Shown: positions 21,971-34,177 of the stretch, one piece after another
Layout of the letters: every line of letters starts with the position of its first letter
How positions within the stretch are numbered: the stretch's first letter is position 1
DNA from: Entophlyctis helioformis
Lineage: Eukaryota > Chytridiomycota > Chytridiomycetes > Chytridiales > Chytriomycetaceae
Assembly: GCA_025526915.1 (NCBI GenBank)
Contig: JAHLKH010000047.1
Location: 1 to 64,000 of the forward strand
Length of the DNA: 64,000 bases
Direction of reading: 5' to 3'
Program-made: the position numbers and the translations under genes
Notes under the pieces: generated by a model
Databases searched by the model: none
The model's input: the letters and a program-made list of their open reading frames with translations, nothing else
Told to the model about the DNA's origin: nothing

Positions 21971-23867
21971 ATGAGCACGTCGCGCACGTCCACAACAAGC
22001 ATATCGCCGCAGCGTCGGCCGTCGAGGCGTTGCTCCTCAGCGACGCCGACTCGGGCCTCACGCAGACGCCGGCCTCGGAGCAGCCGCTGCTCGACAGGCT
22101 CGTGCGCATCCGCTCGCAGCTGCTGGCCACGACCGCGGCCACGTCCAAGGACCAGCCCATCGACGACGCTGCCGTGGTGGCTCTGGCCAAGACGTGGGGC
22201 GAGGCGGCGCAGATTGTCAAGGCGCTGTCTGCTCTGCGCAGCAGCTCCGACGACTCGGATGTGGTCAAGGAGACCGAGAGCGGCCTGCACATCGACACCG
22301 AGGTCGACCTGCTGCTCGACGACATTGTGCCGCTCTTCTTCCAGCTGTGGTCGCAGGTGCGTCGGCCGCCTGTTCTGTTCCCGCCGTCGTTGGTGACGCA
22401 GCACGAGTCACGGCTGCCTTGGCTGCCTTGGCGTGGCTTTGCAATGCGCGCCAATGTGACTGACACTGCCTGTCTGCAATGCTGGTCTGGTCTGGTCTGT
22501 GATATGCTTTGTCATGCTCTGCAATGGTTTGCCCTGCTGCGGCCCATGTTGTGCAGGCGGGCAAGGTGCCCGAGCGCATGTACCCAACGTACGTGCAGCT
22601 GGCCAAGATCAGCCACACGCTCAACCAGCTGTTCCGGTCGGGCCTGTTCACCAGCGAGACGGTGCGCAAGCAGCGTCAACGGCTGTCCGTCATTGGCGAC
22701 ACCATCAACGAGTTTGTGTTGCTCGACACGGCCGAGTGCTACAAACAGGGCGAGGGCATGCTCAAGCTCAAGTTCAAGGGCTGTGGTATGCATGGCATTC
22801 AGTTAGTTGGCATGCGTGCGCGTGTCTGCCGGATTCTCACACGCCGTGTTGGCGGGATGTCGCGCCAGGTGCCATGATCGACAAGATGCAGGACGAGCTG
22901 GACACGATCTCGCCCGCCCTGCATCCCATCCACGACCGTCTTGTCGAGATCAAGGAGGAGCTGGAGGCGCTCATTGCTCGCAAGAACCCGCACTCGTTCT
23001 CGCTGGCCGAGGTCCAGATCCTGCAGGAAGAGCTGCGCGAGATCGACTCGGCGCGCATCGACGGCAAGTACATTGCCAAAGACGGCTCGATCGTCTCTGG
23101 CCAGGCCATTGTCATCCAGCTGCTCGAGGCGTCGTTTGACGACGTGCACGAGCTGCTTGCGTCGCGCGAGGCTGTCAGCGGCGACAATCCGCTGCGGTCC
23201 ATCTACGAAGACCTCATTCGCATCAAGGCCAAGCTGGAGAGGCTGCTACTTGTTGGGCACTGGACACTCAATCGGGCGATCTCATTCCGATCCAGCAGCG
23301 TCTGGGCGAGATTGACAATATGCGCGAGGATGGCAAGTTCATGGACGAGCACGGCACGGTGCCGCCCGGCCAGGCCGTCTTGCATTTCCTGCTCCACAAG
23401 GTGATACGCGGACTTCGGTGTTGTTGGTCTGCCGTGAACGCTGTTGTGCTCATTGTTCTGTTTTGCTGACCTTGACCCCCACTTGCAGTGCTACCGACAC
23501 GTGTACAAGCTGCAGACCGCGTGCGAGCCTGTGGCAGACTCGCTCATGCCAACATACAACCAGCTCATCACGCTGCAAAAGTGCCTCAACGAGCTCAAGC
23601 GATGGCGCGTCGAGCTGTCGCCGCGCGAGCTCATTCCGTACCAGATGAAGCTGTCCAACATCGACAGCGAGGTGAGTGCCGTGTGTGTCTGTTGCGCCAA
23701 CTGGCCAACTGGCCACTGGCTGACTGGATCATGCGTTTGTGCAGCGCAAGGACGGCAAGTTTCTGGATGAGGATGGCGAGGTGCCTGAGGGCCAGGGCAC
23801 GCTGCACGATCTGCTCAACGACTGCTATGAAATCTTGCATGAGCTCCAAGAGGATGCGCAGGAGTAG
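21971..23867 (+). CDS. DUF2408 (UPF0662/YPL260W family) protein
   Basis: Exons: first to 22356, then 22557-22785, 22869-23400, 23489-23671 and 23745-23867. The family is fungal and of unknown function. Repeated module signatures are visible: LRSIYEDLIRIKAKLERLLL, LGEIDNMREDGKFMDEHG, PPGQAVLHFLLHKCYRHVYK, LKLSNIDSERKDGKFLDEDG and EGQGTLHDLLNDCYEILHEL, with GKYIAKDGSIVSGQA in the middle. Two problems: the first ATG (21971) is not in frame with the conserved N-terminal part (KHIAAASAVEALLLSDADS), so the start is unresolved; and one base appears missing near 23271, just after LERLLLVGHWTL. Both may be assembly errors. A polyadenylation-like AATAAA at 21928 belongs to the preceding gene. Confidence 0.78.
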
Positions 23868-24106
23868 CAACTGGTCGCTCAAGCCGACCGTTGGATGCAA
23901 TGAAAAAATGGCACACTTCCCTTTGCCAAGTCACGTGTCTCCTCACGTGATGCGGGTTCCACGCAGGGATTTCTGCTGTCAACTTTTTGGATCGAGTATC
24001 TCTTTAGACACACTTGTACGTGGCATGCTCGCAGATGCGTGTGCGTTGCCCGCTGGTGGTGCATGCCGGCTGCTGACTGTGTGGCACTGACATGCTTTGC
24101 AGGCAG

Positions 24107-26012
24107 ATGGCCGACATTGGGTTCGATGCTGCCCGCCATGTCGTGCGGCTTCCAGAGTCGTTCACAACGCCACAAGCGTACATTGCCGCACTGTCGGCGT
24201 TCATCAAAGAGTCATCATGGCTGCTCGACGTAGGTGTCCCTTCTACCTCTACACGCACATGCACACACCTTGCAGTGCAGTGCACTAACGCAGCACAGTA
24301 GAAGTTCCATGCGGTCGACTTTTTCGTCGACGACTTTTGGAACCAGACGTTTCCGAGCGAGTGGCATGTGCTTGCCGACGACGGCCAGTGCAGCATGCAG
24401 GAGCTGCTCGAGCTGGCGAGCTACGGCCGTGTGCGGAGCAGCTGGCCTGCATCGCTGCTGTCGTTCTTTGAGCGCATCCGGTCGCTCGAGCTGCCTCGCG
24501 ATCCGTCGGATCCATGGCTGACGTCCATGGTCGCCAACTGTAAGCCACGCTGCACGCTGTGCTATAAAACGGGATACGAGTGCTGGGACGGCCGGTCCGC
24601 TGACACCTGCCCGCTGGTGTGGCCGACAGTGCCGCCTCTGGACACACGCATCCTGTACGGCATGTCGCCCAAGAAGCGGCTCGAGGTGCAGTCGCTCGCG
24701 TCGGTCATCAACAGCCTCGCCGTGTCCAACGGCGTCACGGGCATCATCGATATGGGTGCCGGCCAGGGCTACCTCGACGCCTGTCTCGCCTTTACGTACG
24801 GCCACACGGTCATTGGCGTCGACGACAATCTCATCCAGACCTGTGGCGCCAAGTCCAAGTCGGCGCGCATCGAGGTCGCCATGGTCAACCAGCACAAGCG
24901 GCGCGTGGATGCCGGCGAGGAGGTTGCAGGCGGGGTCGGCAAGGTGTACCATGTGAACCGCAGAGTCGAGCGCCATGAGACGTTCGAGTCGGTGCTCGAG
25001 AGTATCAAGGACGATGCCAACGAGAGCGAGATTGCGCAGGTCATTAAGCGCATGAGGCGGAGCCCGGCATCAGATGCTGGCGCGGCTGCGAATGGAAGCA
25101 GCAAGAAGACAAGGCCGAGGTGCAGTGGCTGCTGTGTGGCTGCACACGTGTGGCGAGTAAGTTGCGCGCGCCGTGCATGACGGGTGGCATTCGAGTGTGC
25201 ACCAGGGCAGACCAGACCAGGGCAGGCTGACACTGGATCCGACAGTCTTGCTCCATCGATGCTGCGCCAGTTCATCGAGGGTGACGCGGCCGTCTTTTGC
25301 GGAGTCGGCTGCTGCTACAACCGCCTCACGGAAGAGTTTGCAATAGACGACCAGGACGCCGCGGTTGCAGCTGCCAAGCACAACATCGCAGACAGACAGC
25401 CGGTGTCGGACACGCAGGATCCAGTCAGTCCCACTGGAAAATGCCGGATACCCGCTCAGCCAGACCGTGCGCGACCAGAACCTGTCGCTTGGCTTCTCGG
25501 CACGCATGGTCGCTTGCCAAGCCACATGCCGGTGGGCCGACCAATCCGACTCGCTGGACAACTTCACCAAGCACTTCCATCGCGCGTTGCTGCAGGTTCT
25601 GATTGTCGAAAACAACCTGCTGCCCCAGGCGGCCACGACCACCAACACGGCCACCGACGGCACCTATGTCACGGTCGGCCGGCTTGGCCGCGGCGCGTTC
25701 GGGCACGGCTTTGTCAACTATGCCGCGCACGCGTTCAAGCGGCTTGGCATTGCGTACCCATCGCCAACGCTCACGCCGGCGGTCTTGCAGTCGTACGTGG
25801 ACACGTATGCGCAGCGCGAGAAGCAGATTGCGGTCGTGTGGACCATGCGGTCGATGCTTGCGGGTGTGATTGAGAGTCTGCTGCTGATGGACCGGTTCTT
25901 GTTCCTGGTCGAGAAGCGGCCGCAGATGGAGGTGCGGCTGGTGCCCGTGTTTGACCATGTCGACTCGCCACGCAACATGGCGGTGGTGGCCGTCAAGCCC
26001 CGGCCCCAATGA
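24107..26012 (+). CDS. METTL25B/RRNAD1-like methyltransferase-fold protein
   Basis: Exons 24107-24229, 24302-25156 and 25246-26012. Family landmarks: MSPKKRLEVQSLASVI, the SAM-binding GIIDMGAGQGYLDACLAF with VIGVDDN, LHTCGDLAPSMLRQF (across the last intron), VGCCYNRLTEEF, NAGYPLSQ and SPRNMAVVAVKP at the C-terminus. A CxxC-type motif (KPRCTLCYKTGYEC) lies before the domain. The family is predicted to methylate RNA or protein; the substrate is unknown. Three one-base frame breaks interrupt it: near 25107, near 25139 (just before LHTCGD) and near 25430 (before NAGYPLS). The conserved blocks on both sides argue for assembly errors or recent damage. Confidence 0.75.
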
Positions 26013-26164
26013 ACATGGATGAGCATATGGGCTGCAGCGCTGCGTGTCCGTGTTCTGCGTGCGATCGTTGTGTATCAGAGGACGGGCGGCAGCAACTGCT
26101 GTCGTGCACGACGACGTGGCGAACCTTGTCCGACAATCCACAATCCACACACACACAACGCACG

Positions 26165-26844
26165 ATGGACAGACGGCAAGGGTCAAGCCCCCGCAGAGAC
26201 TCTGGTGCAGGCGACAGACAGGCATCCGCCGCAGCGCAGGGGCAGGACGCACACGACGCACACGACGCTGCGGACACACACGGCGACGTGCGTGCAGCGA
26301 TATTCCCGCAGGCTCGGGTCAAGTCCATCATGAAGCTCGACAAGGACATCCAGGCGACGACTGCCGATGCCGTGTACGCCGTGACGGCTGCTGCGGTGAG
26401 TGGGCTGCTGATTCAGTCGTGTGTGTCTGTCTGTCTGTGACTGTGTGTGTCTGTGTCTGTCTGTCTGTCTGTCTGACCATCACCCGCACTGGCCGCCTGG
26501 AACCACAGGAGCTGTTTCTCGAAGTGCTGGCTCGCGAGTCGTTTGACTATGCACGGCGGGACGGCCGACGCTCGCTCCTGTACCGCGATGTAGGCAAGTA
26601 CACAACCTCGCTGCCGATCTGCCGATCTGCATGTCTTGCACACGCAGGAGATACGCAGACACACTGACACACACACACGGGTGCACGGGACGCTGCAGCC
26701 TGGGCAGTCAACGACGTGCAAGAGTTTGAGTTTCTGACCGAGATTGTTCCGCACACGCTGTCGTACGAGATTGCCGTGCAGCGTCGCAAGGCGCTCGAGG
26801 AGCTCAACGCACAGCCGTCGTCTGCAGCCATGATGGACGAATAA
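26165..26844 (+). CDS. Histone-fold protein of the DPB3/CHRAC1 (NF-YC-like) family
   Basis: Exons 26165-26395, 26509-26593 and 26699-26844 give 153 aa. The histone fold runs FPQARVKSIMKLDKDIQATT, ADAVYAVTAAAELFLEVLAR, ESFDYARRDGRRSLLYRDVA, WAVNDVQEFEFLTEIVPHTL. This matches the small subunits of DNA polymerase epsilon (Dpb3/POLE4) and the CHRAC remodeller, which pair with a Dpb4/POLE3-type partner in chromatin replication. The N-terminal 45 residues are Gln/Asp/Ala-rich and disordered. Intron 2 uses a GCAAGT donor (GC-AG). Intron 1 carries a TG/TCTG microsatellite. Dpb3 and CHRAC1 cannot be separated by eye. Confidence 0.82.
26396..26508 (+). repeat. TG/TCTG microsatellite inside intron 1 of the histone-fold gene
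   Basis: Between about 26418 and 26475 the intron is made of TGTG and CTGT units, ending in a run of TCTG. The splice sites GTGAGT and CACAG flank it and keep the frame. Confidence 0.8.
26594..26698 (+). other. GC-AG intron with GCAAGT donor, 105 nt
   Basis: The exon ends CGCGATGTAG and the intron begins GCAAGTACAC, ending ACGCTGCAG. A GT four bases upstream would break the frame, whereas the GC donor yields YRDVAWAVNDV, as the histone fold requires. Confidence 0.75.
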
Positions 26845-26951
26845 ACCGACGGATCAGTGCATGTGCTGTCGACCCGTTGGACACGCCGCTTGCCAAGCGA
26901 CACTCGGCTCGCTGGTGAGGAGGCTCATTCCACCTTGGCACACTGAGGAGT

Positions 26952-28521
26952 TTATTGGCCTTGGACCACCGACTGCGTGCCAGTAGCGTCTTCGATGGAC
27001 GTGGCGCCCGTGCGCGCAAGCGAGAACAGCTGTGCCAATGTCGTGTAAAACAGGAATGCAAACGACGTGTGGAGGGCAGCGATGGCCGAGCAGATCTGTG
27101 TGACGGCGATGGCGCGTCGGTTGTTGCGGCTACCCGGCACGTCCACCATGTTGGACGCGAGGGCGTACAGTCCGACACCAAGAATGTCGATGGTGGCCAG
27201 CAGGACGACCAGGCTGATCGTGCGGATGAACTTGGACCGGTAGCGTTCCATGAGCGTCACCCTTTTGACGGCCTTGGTCTTGCCGTCTTTGTTGCGAAGC
27301 ATGCTCGTCATCGACATGCTTATTTGTATTGGCCGTTGGCTCGGCAGCCGTGCACCTGGCGGATGGGATGGGATCGGCGGCTGTGGCGATGCGGCCGATG
27401 CAACGGCAGTCGCGGTAATACCAGTCGTGGGTGCCATTGACGAGCACTGGCCATTGCTCGGCTTGAGCGACGGTAGTCGCCTGGGGCTAACCACGTCCAA
27501 CCTGGATCCGGAAGCTGCTGGGATCTGTTCAGCAGTGTCTGGCACCGCGTCATTTGACAGGGACGACAACTGCTGTCCAGATGAAGAGTCTGGAAGAACA
27601 GCGGCAGTTCTATCGCCTTGTGCCGTATGTGTCGATGGCCTGTCGTGTGGCATGTCGGCAACCACTGACAGGCGATCTGGATCATCCAGGCCGGCCGTTG
27701 CCCGCGGTTTCGGCTGAGCAGCCGTGGCATCCGTGGAACCTGCCGAACTCCCCACTCTGACTTCGACCATGGTCTTGCCCAGCTTGCCAATGTGCCAGCC
27801 AATGTAGAGGCAAAGAGAGACGTCCGAGATAGCGGACCATGCCCACCTAGTTCTCGCCCTGCGAGTTAGTGCCAAGCCAGACGCGTCATGGAACGCGCAC
27901 CACACCGCCTCTCTCACCAGAGACCCGACGTCAGGTTGTACCACTGGCAGAGTCGTGCAACAGGTAAGCAACTCGGTTGCCATGACGGCCGCAAACACTG
28001 CAGTAACCACCAAGAAGCACAATGTATATGAAAACGAGACTCACATAGGCAAGGAGCCCCTTGTCCGAGGCGTACATAAAGGCAATGCCGTACGTGTAGA
28101 TGGGCGTGATCGTGACGACATGCACAATCAGATGCGTGACCGTCAGCGTCCGCATGAGCTTCTCGGTGGGGGTAACCCGCTTGAGAAAGATATTGATGGC
28201 CTGCGCCTGGCCGAGCGCAAAGCACAGCGTGCCAAGGCCGATGCTCCAGCCGTAGAGCGCCCTGACAGCAGGGATGAGCAGGATATGCGTGCCGACAATG
28301 GCGCAGATTTCGGCCATGGTCATGCAGACGGATGTCGTCACCATCAGCACGAGGAAGGCGGTGCGCGGCTGTGTGCAGATGTTGCGGATGTACAGGGCCG
28401 CATTGATGGCATTGGTGAGCGTGCCCAGCGACAGCAGCGACAGCGCTACAATCTCCTCGACAGAGTCGAATCGCGGCTTGTTGATGACCAGGACGGCATG
28501 AGGCTCAAAGTATGCACTCAT
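26952..28521 (-). CDS. Seven-transmembrane protein with long TM5-TM6 loop (paralogue B)
   Basis: Exons 28521-28045, 27943-27918 (26-nt microexon) and 27858-26952 give 469 aa. Helices: EIVALSLLSLGTLTNAIN, FLVLMVTTSVCMTMAEICAI, LYGWSIGLGTLCFALGQA, THLIVHVVTITPIYTYGIAF, then after the microexon WAWSAISDVSLCLYIGWHIG, a loop of about 150 Ser/Pro-rich residues, ISLVVLLATIDILGVGLYAL and ICSAIAALHTSFAFLFYTTL. The layout, loop position and microexon (WYNLTSGLW) match the gene at 10860-12217, so the two are paralogues. Receptor-like topology; ligand and pathway unknown. It converges with the histone-fold gene, 108 bp apart. Confidence 0.72.
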
Positions 28522-28825
28522 ATGGATGGCTCTCGGCGACGTCGGCAAGCTGAAGTTTGGGGGGTATTCTTCTCCCAAACAACAAGGTCGACGCGCAGAA
28601 TACCCAATGACATCATGCCCTCAAAACACGGCAATGGTCTCTCGCATCTGGCCACGCGCATCTGGCCCCAAACACGGACTCAAAGCCGAGGGAATCCATC
28701 ATACAAGGCAAAAGTCATGGTTCAATGTACGAAAAGAAGAAAAGAGTCGAGAGATTACTGAGCGGCAATGTGTGGAGGTAGCTGTTGCCGGGGGTGGCAG
28801 CCAAGCCATGTGTGTGCAGAGACGC
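28522..28825. other. Spacer between Rab18 3' end and 7TM gene B 5' end
   Basis: About 300 bp with no coding signal. It should contain the promoter of the 7TM gene (minus strand) and the 3' flank of the Rab gene. A G-run (GGGGGG) lies near 28557-28562. No TATA-like element stands out. Confidence 0.35.
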
Positions 28826-30162
28826 CTAGCATCCACAGCCGCTTGCATAGGATTGCGCGTCAGAGCCTGACGTCAGCGACAGGGCCGGTCGCGCCACCTG
28901 TCCTCGTTGCCACAACGACGGCGTCTCGACAATCTGCATGGTAGCAGCGCATCGTGTCAGCAGCAGCAGAGGTGTCAGCAGCAACACGCGCAGATCGTTG
29001 GCCATGACAGCGTCACGACCACGGCGTACCTTGCGGACAATCTCAACGAATGCGTCCTGCACACCGGCTGTGGTCTTGGCACTTGTTTCGATAAACAGCG
29101 TGCCCATGCGCTTGGCAAACGCCTCGCCCTCTTTGCGCGGCACTTCGCGGCCACCCGACACGTCCTTGTCGCTCTTGTTGCCCACAATCATCTTGACCAC
29201 GTCCTTGCTGGACGAGTACGTCTCGAGCTCGTTGATCCATGTCTGCAGGTTGTCAAACGACGATCGGTTTGACACGTCATACACTGTGCCATGCGCATGC
29301 ATGTCAGTCTGTGGCTGTCTGTGCATGCCTGGTCGGCAACCTGGGTTCGGTGCCAACGCATCCAACGAACCCAAGATCACGCCTTGCGCGCCACGGTAGT
29401 AGCTTGACGTGAGAGTGCGGAAGCGTTCTTGGCCAGCGGTATCCTGTCCAGCAAGCCAAACCGATGGGTCAGCACGGCCGACACGTATCGTCTGCAGCGA
29501 CATGGCAGACGACCCACCCAGATCGTCAGCTTGTACAATTTGGAGTCCACTTCCAGCATCTTGACCTTGAAGTCGACACCTGCACAGCATGTCCGTTGCC
29601 CTGGTCAGCACCGTTGTACATGCAGGCTGCACGGCATGCGTCCTGCTCGTGGAGGCTGTTTGGCGGTCCACGCCGGCCCACGCCCGCGCGGAGCAAGGGT
29701 CCTGCTGACGCCACCTGGCCGGCGTTACTCGACTGCCCGCGTCAAAACGGGCCGCAGCACAAAGCAGCGAGCACGGCGGCCAGGAGACGGCCCGTGCGGC
29801 CCGTGCAGCCAGACGACAGGCGGGGAGGCAGGGTTAGGTGTGCGCCAAGGCGTCGCCCGACTGACCGATAGTGGCGCCCGACTCCTGGTCGGGACTCAGC
29901 CATTGTGCCGAGGTAAACTGCAGGAGGATGCTGCTCTTGCCGGTGCCCGAGTCGCCTGTAGCGCGGCAGGGGGACCAGCCGACACAAGCGGGCGGGCGTC
30001 AGTCGTATGTGTGTTGGTTGGCTGGCAGGCTGGCAGGCTCGCTGGCGGGCGGAGCAGCTGCAGCGACACAGGGCAGCGTCTGCGCCTGCTGCTCCCGGAT
30101 TGTGTGGCGGGCACCTACCGATAAGCAGGAGCTTGAAGACTGCGGTCTCGGGATGCCGCCAT
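28826..30162 (-). CDS. RAB18: Rab18-type small GTPase
   Basis: Exons 30162-30119, 29955-29866, 29579-29518, 29443-29371, 29283-29030 and 28933-28826 give about 209 aa. G motifs: FKLLLIGDSGTGKSSILLQF (P-loop), ESGATIGVDFKVK (switch I), WDTAGQERFRTLTSSYYRGA (switch II), VGNKSDKD and ETSAKTTAGVQ. The C-terminal GCGC predicts double geranylgeranylation. EIVRKVIVETPSLW, LYKLTIWDTAGQE and INELETYSS identify Rab18, which acts at the ER and lipid droplets. The ATG at 30162 is one base out of frame with the P-loop exon; one surplus base in the CCC run near 30150 would explain it. It lies head-to-tail behind DHTKD1. Confidence 0.87.
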
Positions 30163-30339
30163 ATCTGGGGTTTGGTTACAATTGGAAAAGCTAGATTTGG
30201 GGCTGCGCGTCAACAACCACGAGACGTTCGTTGCTGCGGGCTCAAGGCACATCGCCGACCAAGAGTGCCATGGCAGAGCTTGGAGAACAGCACGGGGAAG
30301 AGCATGGAAATGGCTGCTTCATTTGGCCCGTGTTGCAGC

Positions 30340-33300
30340 TTACAAGCCCGCAAAGGCACCCTTGACAACATACTCGTGCTCCTTCTTGTGCACAGCACCA
30401 ATGCCCGTTGCAGGCGCCGCCGAAGCCGCGCGGCCATGGTATCCCAGCGGACCGGGCACAAGCTGCTGCAATCTGGGAGCGACAAACGAGTAGGCGCCCT
30501 GGTTCTGCGACTCCTCCTGCACCCAGACGTGCTCGGTGGCGTTGGGGAAGCGGGCCACCTCGGCGGCAAGGTCGGCCGTGGGGAACGGCGAGAGCTCTTC
30601 GACGCGCACAAGGGCAACGTCGGCGTCCTTGCCTTGGGCTTCCCGCTCCTTGACGAGATCGTAGTAGAGCTTGCCGCTGACAAAGATGACGCGCTTGACG
30701 GCTGCGGCGGCGGATGCAGTGGGGAACGCGGGGTCCGGCAGCACGGGGAGGAACGTGGTGCCTGGCGCCATGTCGGCAAGGTCTGACGTGGCGGCCGGGT
30801 GACGCAGCAGGATCTTGGGCGACATGACAATCAGCGGCTTGCGGAAGTCGCGGACCATCTGGCGGCGGAGCACGTGGAAGTACTGGGCCGGCGTGGTCGG
30901 GTTGACAACGTGCATGTTCGGGTTGACCGACGCGTCCGTGTGGCCCTTGACGTCGAACGGGTGGTCGCAGAGCTGCAGGAAGCGCTCAATGTGCGAGCTC
31001 GAGTGCTCGGGGCCGGCGCCGTCGTAGCCGTGCGGGAGGAGCATGACGAGACCCGACTGGCGCAGCCACTTGGTTTCGCCCGACGAAATGAGCGTGTCAA
31101 TGACAATCTGCGCGCCGTTGAAGAAGTCGCCAAACTGCGCTTCCCAGATGCAGAGACGGTTGGGCGTTTCCCAAGAGACACCGTACTCGTAGGCGAGGAC
31201 GGCGTACTCGGACAGGTGCGAGTTGGCAATCTCGAGCTTGCCGGGCTTCACGCCGTTCTTGCTCTTCAGCAGGTTGAGCGGGATGATGGTGCGCTCGGTC
31301 TCGCCGTCGACCAGCATGGCGTGGCGCTGAGAGAAGGTGCCACGGCCGACATCCTGGCCAGAGATACGGACATTGTATCCTGCAATCCATCCAGCCGGTC
31401 AGTCAGCCAGTCAGTCGGTCAGTCAGTCAACCAGCAAGCCAGCCAGTCAGATCCAGCCAAGACCATCAATAGACGCACCTTCTTGGAGCAGAGTGCCAAA
31501 GGCAAGTGCTTCACCGGTCGCCCAGTCAAGCTTGGTGCCTGCATTGACTTTGGACACGCGGTTCTCGATGTGGTAGCGCGCAATACGCGAGTGCACCTTG
31601 AGCCCGTCGACCGTCTGGACAGACGCAAGACCAACCTCCTTGAGCGTGTCCTCGGCGACACCCGAGTCGATCTTGGTGACCGCCTCGGTCGGCAGACGCA
31701 TCTTGGACCACTTGCCCTTGAACGCCTCCATCTGCAGCCCACAAAATCAAGGTCAGCCACAAGCCCCCTACTCTCGTTTGCATGCAACGCAGACACAGTC
31801 GATGCATGGCGGGACGCACCTCGGGCTTGTAGGTGTAGCTCTCCTCGAGCTTCTTCTCGAGCTCGCCAAAGTAGTACTGACGGAGGCCGTCGACCTCGTC
31901 GCGCGACGCAAACACACCCTCCTCAACCATCTTCTCCTCGTACTTGGCAGGCACCGTCTTGAGTGAGCGGATCTTCTTGTACATGAGCGGCTGAGTGTAG
32001 GCGGGCTCGTCGAGCTCGTTGTGTCCGAGTCTGCGGTACGAGATCAGGTCGAGGATGACGTCCTTGCGGAACTTGTGGCGGTACTCGAACGCAATGGCGG
32101 CGGCGTAGGCGACGTCTTCCGGGTGGTCAGCGTTGACGTGGATGACGGGGCAGTTGATCATCTTGCCGACATCGGACGTGTACACGGTGGAGCGAGCGTT
32201 CATGGCAGGCGTGGTGTAGCCGATCTGGTTGTTGACAATGACATGGACGGAGCCGCCGGCGGTGAAGTGGGGGAGGTTGGACAGGCCGAGAGTCTCGGTG
32301 ACCACACCCTGGCCGGTGAAGGCGGCGTCGCCGTGGAGCTGCAGACACATGACACGGTCGCCGATCCAGCAGTCGGTCTCGGTACCCGAGTCGTAGAGGT
32401 GCATCTGGCGGGCACGCGCCTTGCCGAGCGCGACGGGGTTGGCGGTTTCGAGGTGCGACGGGTTGTGCAGCATGGACACGTGGATGGGCTTGGGGCCACC
32501 GACGTTGATGTCTGTGGAGATGGCGAGATGCGAGAGGACATCGGCGTTGACGTTGAGATCATCAGGGAGCTCGGACTGGCCCTTGACCTTGCGGAAGATG
32601 TTGGCAGCCGGGTAGTTGAGCATGCCCGTGAGCAGGTTGAGACGGCCACGGTGGGGCATGCAGAGGACGACATCCTGCAGGTTGGCTGTGCACAGCGAGG
32701 CATGTCAGATTCGGATGATCGCAGCACAGATCCAGACGAGCCAGACGAAGGCTCACCGACAGAGGCTTCGCGGAACAGCGTGTAGAGAGCGATCATCATG
32801 CTCTCTGCACCCTCGAGACCGTAGCGCTTGACCTGGGGGAACTTTTTGGCCATGAAGTGGTCAAAGACTTCGGAGCGGGTCAGGAGGGACGCAAAGTACT
32901 TTTTCTCGTCACCGCTGAACTTGCGGCTGTGGTACGTCTCGACGAGCTCGGAGAACCATCTGCGCTCAGCCGAGAGCTGGTGTGCAACAATGAAGGTCAG
33001 TCAACGCGACGGGCTGGTCTTTACAGAGACGGGGCGAATGCCTTACAGGGATGTGGGTAAACTCAAAGCCCAGACGGCCGCTATACGAGTTCTTGAGATG
33101 CTCGACAATGACCTCGATGGGAGCCTCGGTGCGCAGCACGGACGGGTTGCCCTCTTCAGGGATGCTCAGGATGCCAGCCAGCGGGAAGACCTCGCCCGAC
33201 TCCTTGATGCCGTAGCGGGTTGGGTTGAGGGAAGGGATGGGACTAATGGTTTGGGCGAGCGGGGCACGGTGGTCAGAAGCGGTCTGTGCAGTACTGGCAC

Positions 33301-34177
33301 AGGAACAGGCACAGGCACAGGCACAGGCTTACTCTTGAGGCGTCAGGTTGAGAGGATCGAGATCGGCCAGACGGTGGCCGTGGTTGCGGAAGGCATAGAC
33401 GAGACGCAGCAAGTTGGCGTTCTTGTTGCGGTTGTCGAGCTCCTCAGGCGTGTCTGTGACGGCGGCGGTGGCGGATGGTCAGCAGCGGGTCGGTGGCGGT
33501 TCAAGCGGCGGGTCAGCGGCCACAAGTCAACACGCGAGGGATGGCCGCACGTCACAAGACACAAGGAGTTGCGCAATAGGGGTTGTGGTTGTGTGCTGTG
33601 GTTGCGTGTGTGCGAGAGGGCAGAGCCAGGCAGGCATGACGAGCAAGGCAGGCATGCCGGGCAGGCAGGCCGAGGGCAGGGCAAGGCGAGCGCTGGTGCA
33701 CAGCCAGGCAGGCAGGCAGGCAGCCGGCGCAGGCCCAATGGCACAGACACGCACGCACAGACACGCCGGCACGGCTGAGCGGAGATCTCCATGGCGCACA
33801 CAGCCAGCCAGAGCTCACAGCCATCCAGCCATCCAGCCAGTCGGACAGAAGGGCAGACAGAAGGGCAGACAGCCAGGCGTCCAAGGCAGCCAGCACTTAC
33901 ACTCGCGGGCGGTTGGCACGCGGGGAGTTCTGTAGCCGTAGACGTCGCGGTCGTAGTGGTAGGCGCGCTGCTGGACGTGGATGTGGGCAGCCGAGCGGGC
34001 CAGGCCTACAGCGAGCGTCGGAGTCGTGGCACGGGCGGCGGGCAGCAGGCGAGCGGCAGCAGCAGAAGTAGCGGTGGAAGGCGACGAAAGGGATGCGACG
34101 GACGAGAGGGCGGCGGGCATGCGGGCGGGCATGCGGGCCAGCGCCGAGCGCAGACGGGGCAGGTTGGCGAGCAGCAT
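30340..34177 (-). CDS. DHTKD1: Mitochondrial 2-oxoadipate dehydrogenase E1 (DHTKD1-type)
   Basis: Seven exons, 34177-33901, 33453-33333, 33242-33047, 32976-32757, 32685-31820, 31731-31479 and 31379-30340, give 990 aa. The first 60 residues are Leu/Ala/Arg/Ser-rich, a mitochondrial presequence. Thiamine-diphosphate E1 motifs: KRYGLEGAESMMIALYTLF, MPHRGRLNLLTGMLNYPA, HGDAAFTGQGVVTETLGLSN, VNNQIGYTTP and HNELDEPAYTQPLMYKKIR. It is nearer DHTKD1 than OGDH because of VYGYRTPR near the N-terminus, GTKLDWATG and TTPAQYFHVLRRQMVRDF. It decarboxylates 2-oxoadipate in lysine and tryptophan breakdown. Intron 1 (447 nt) is rich in AGGC repeats. It is divergent from BCKDHB. Confidence 0.88.

Noticed and set aside
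30340..34177. 2-oxoglutarate dehydrogenase (OGDH/KGD1) as the identity of this E1 gene
   Set aside because: VYGYRTPR near the N-terminus, GTKLDWATG and the TTPAQYFHVLRRQMV stretch fit DHTKD1 better. The length of 990 aa also fits, though a tree would be decisive.
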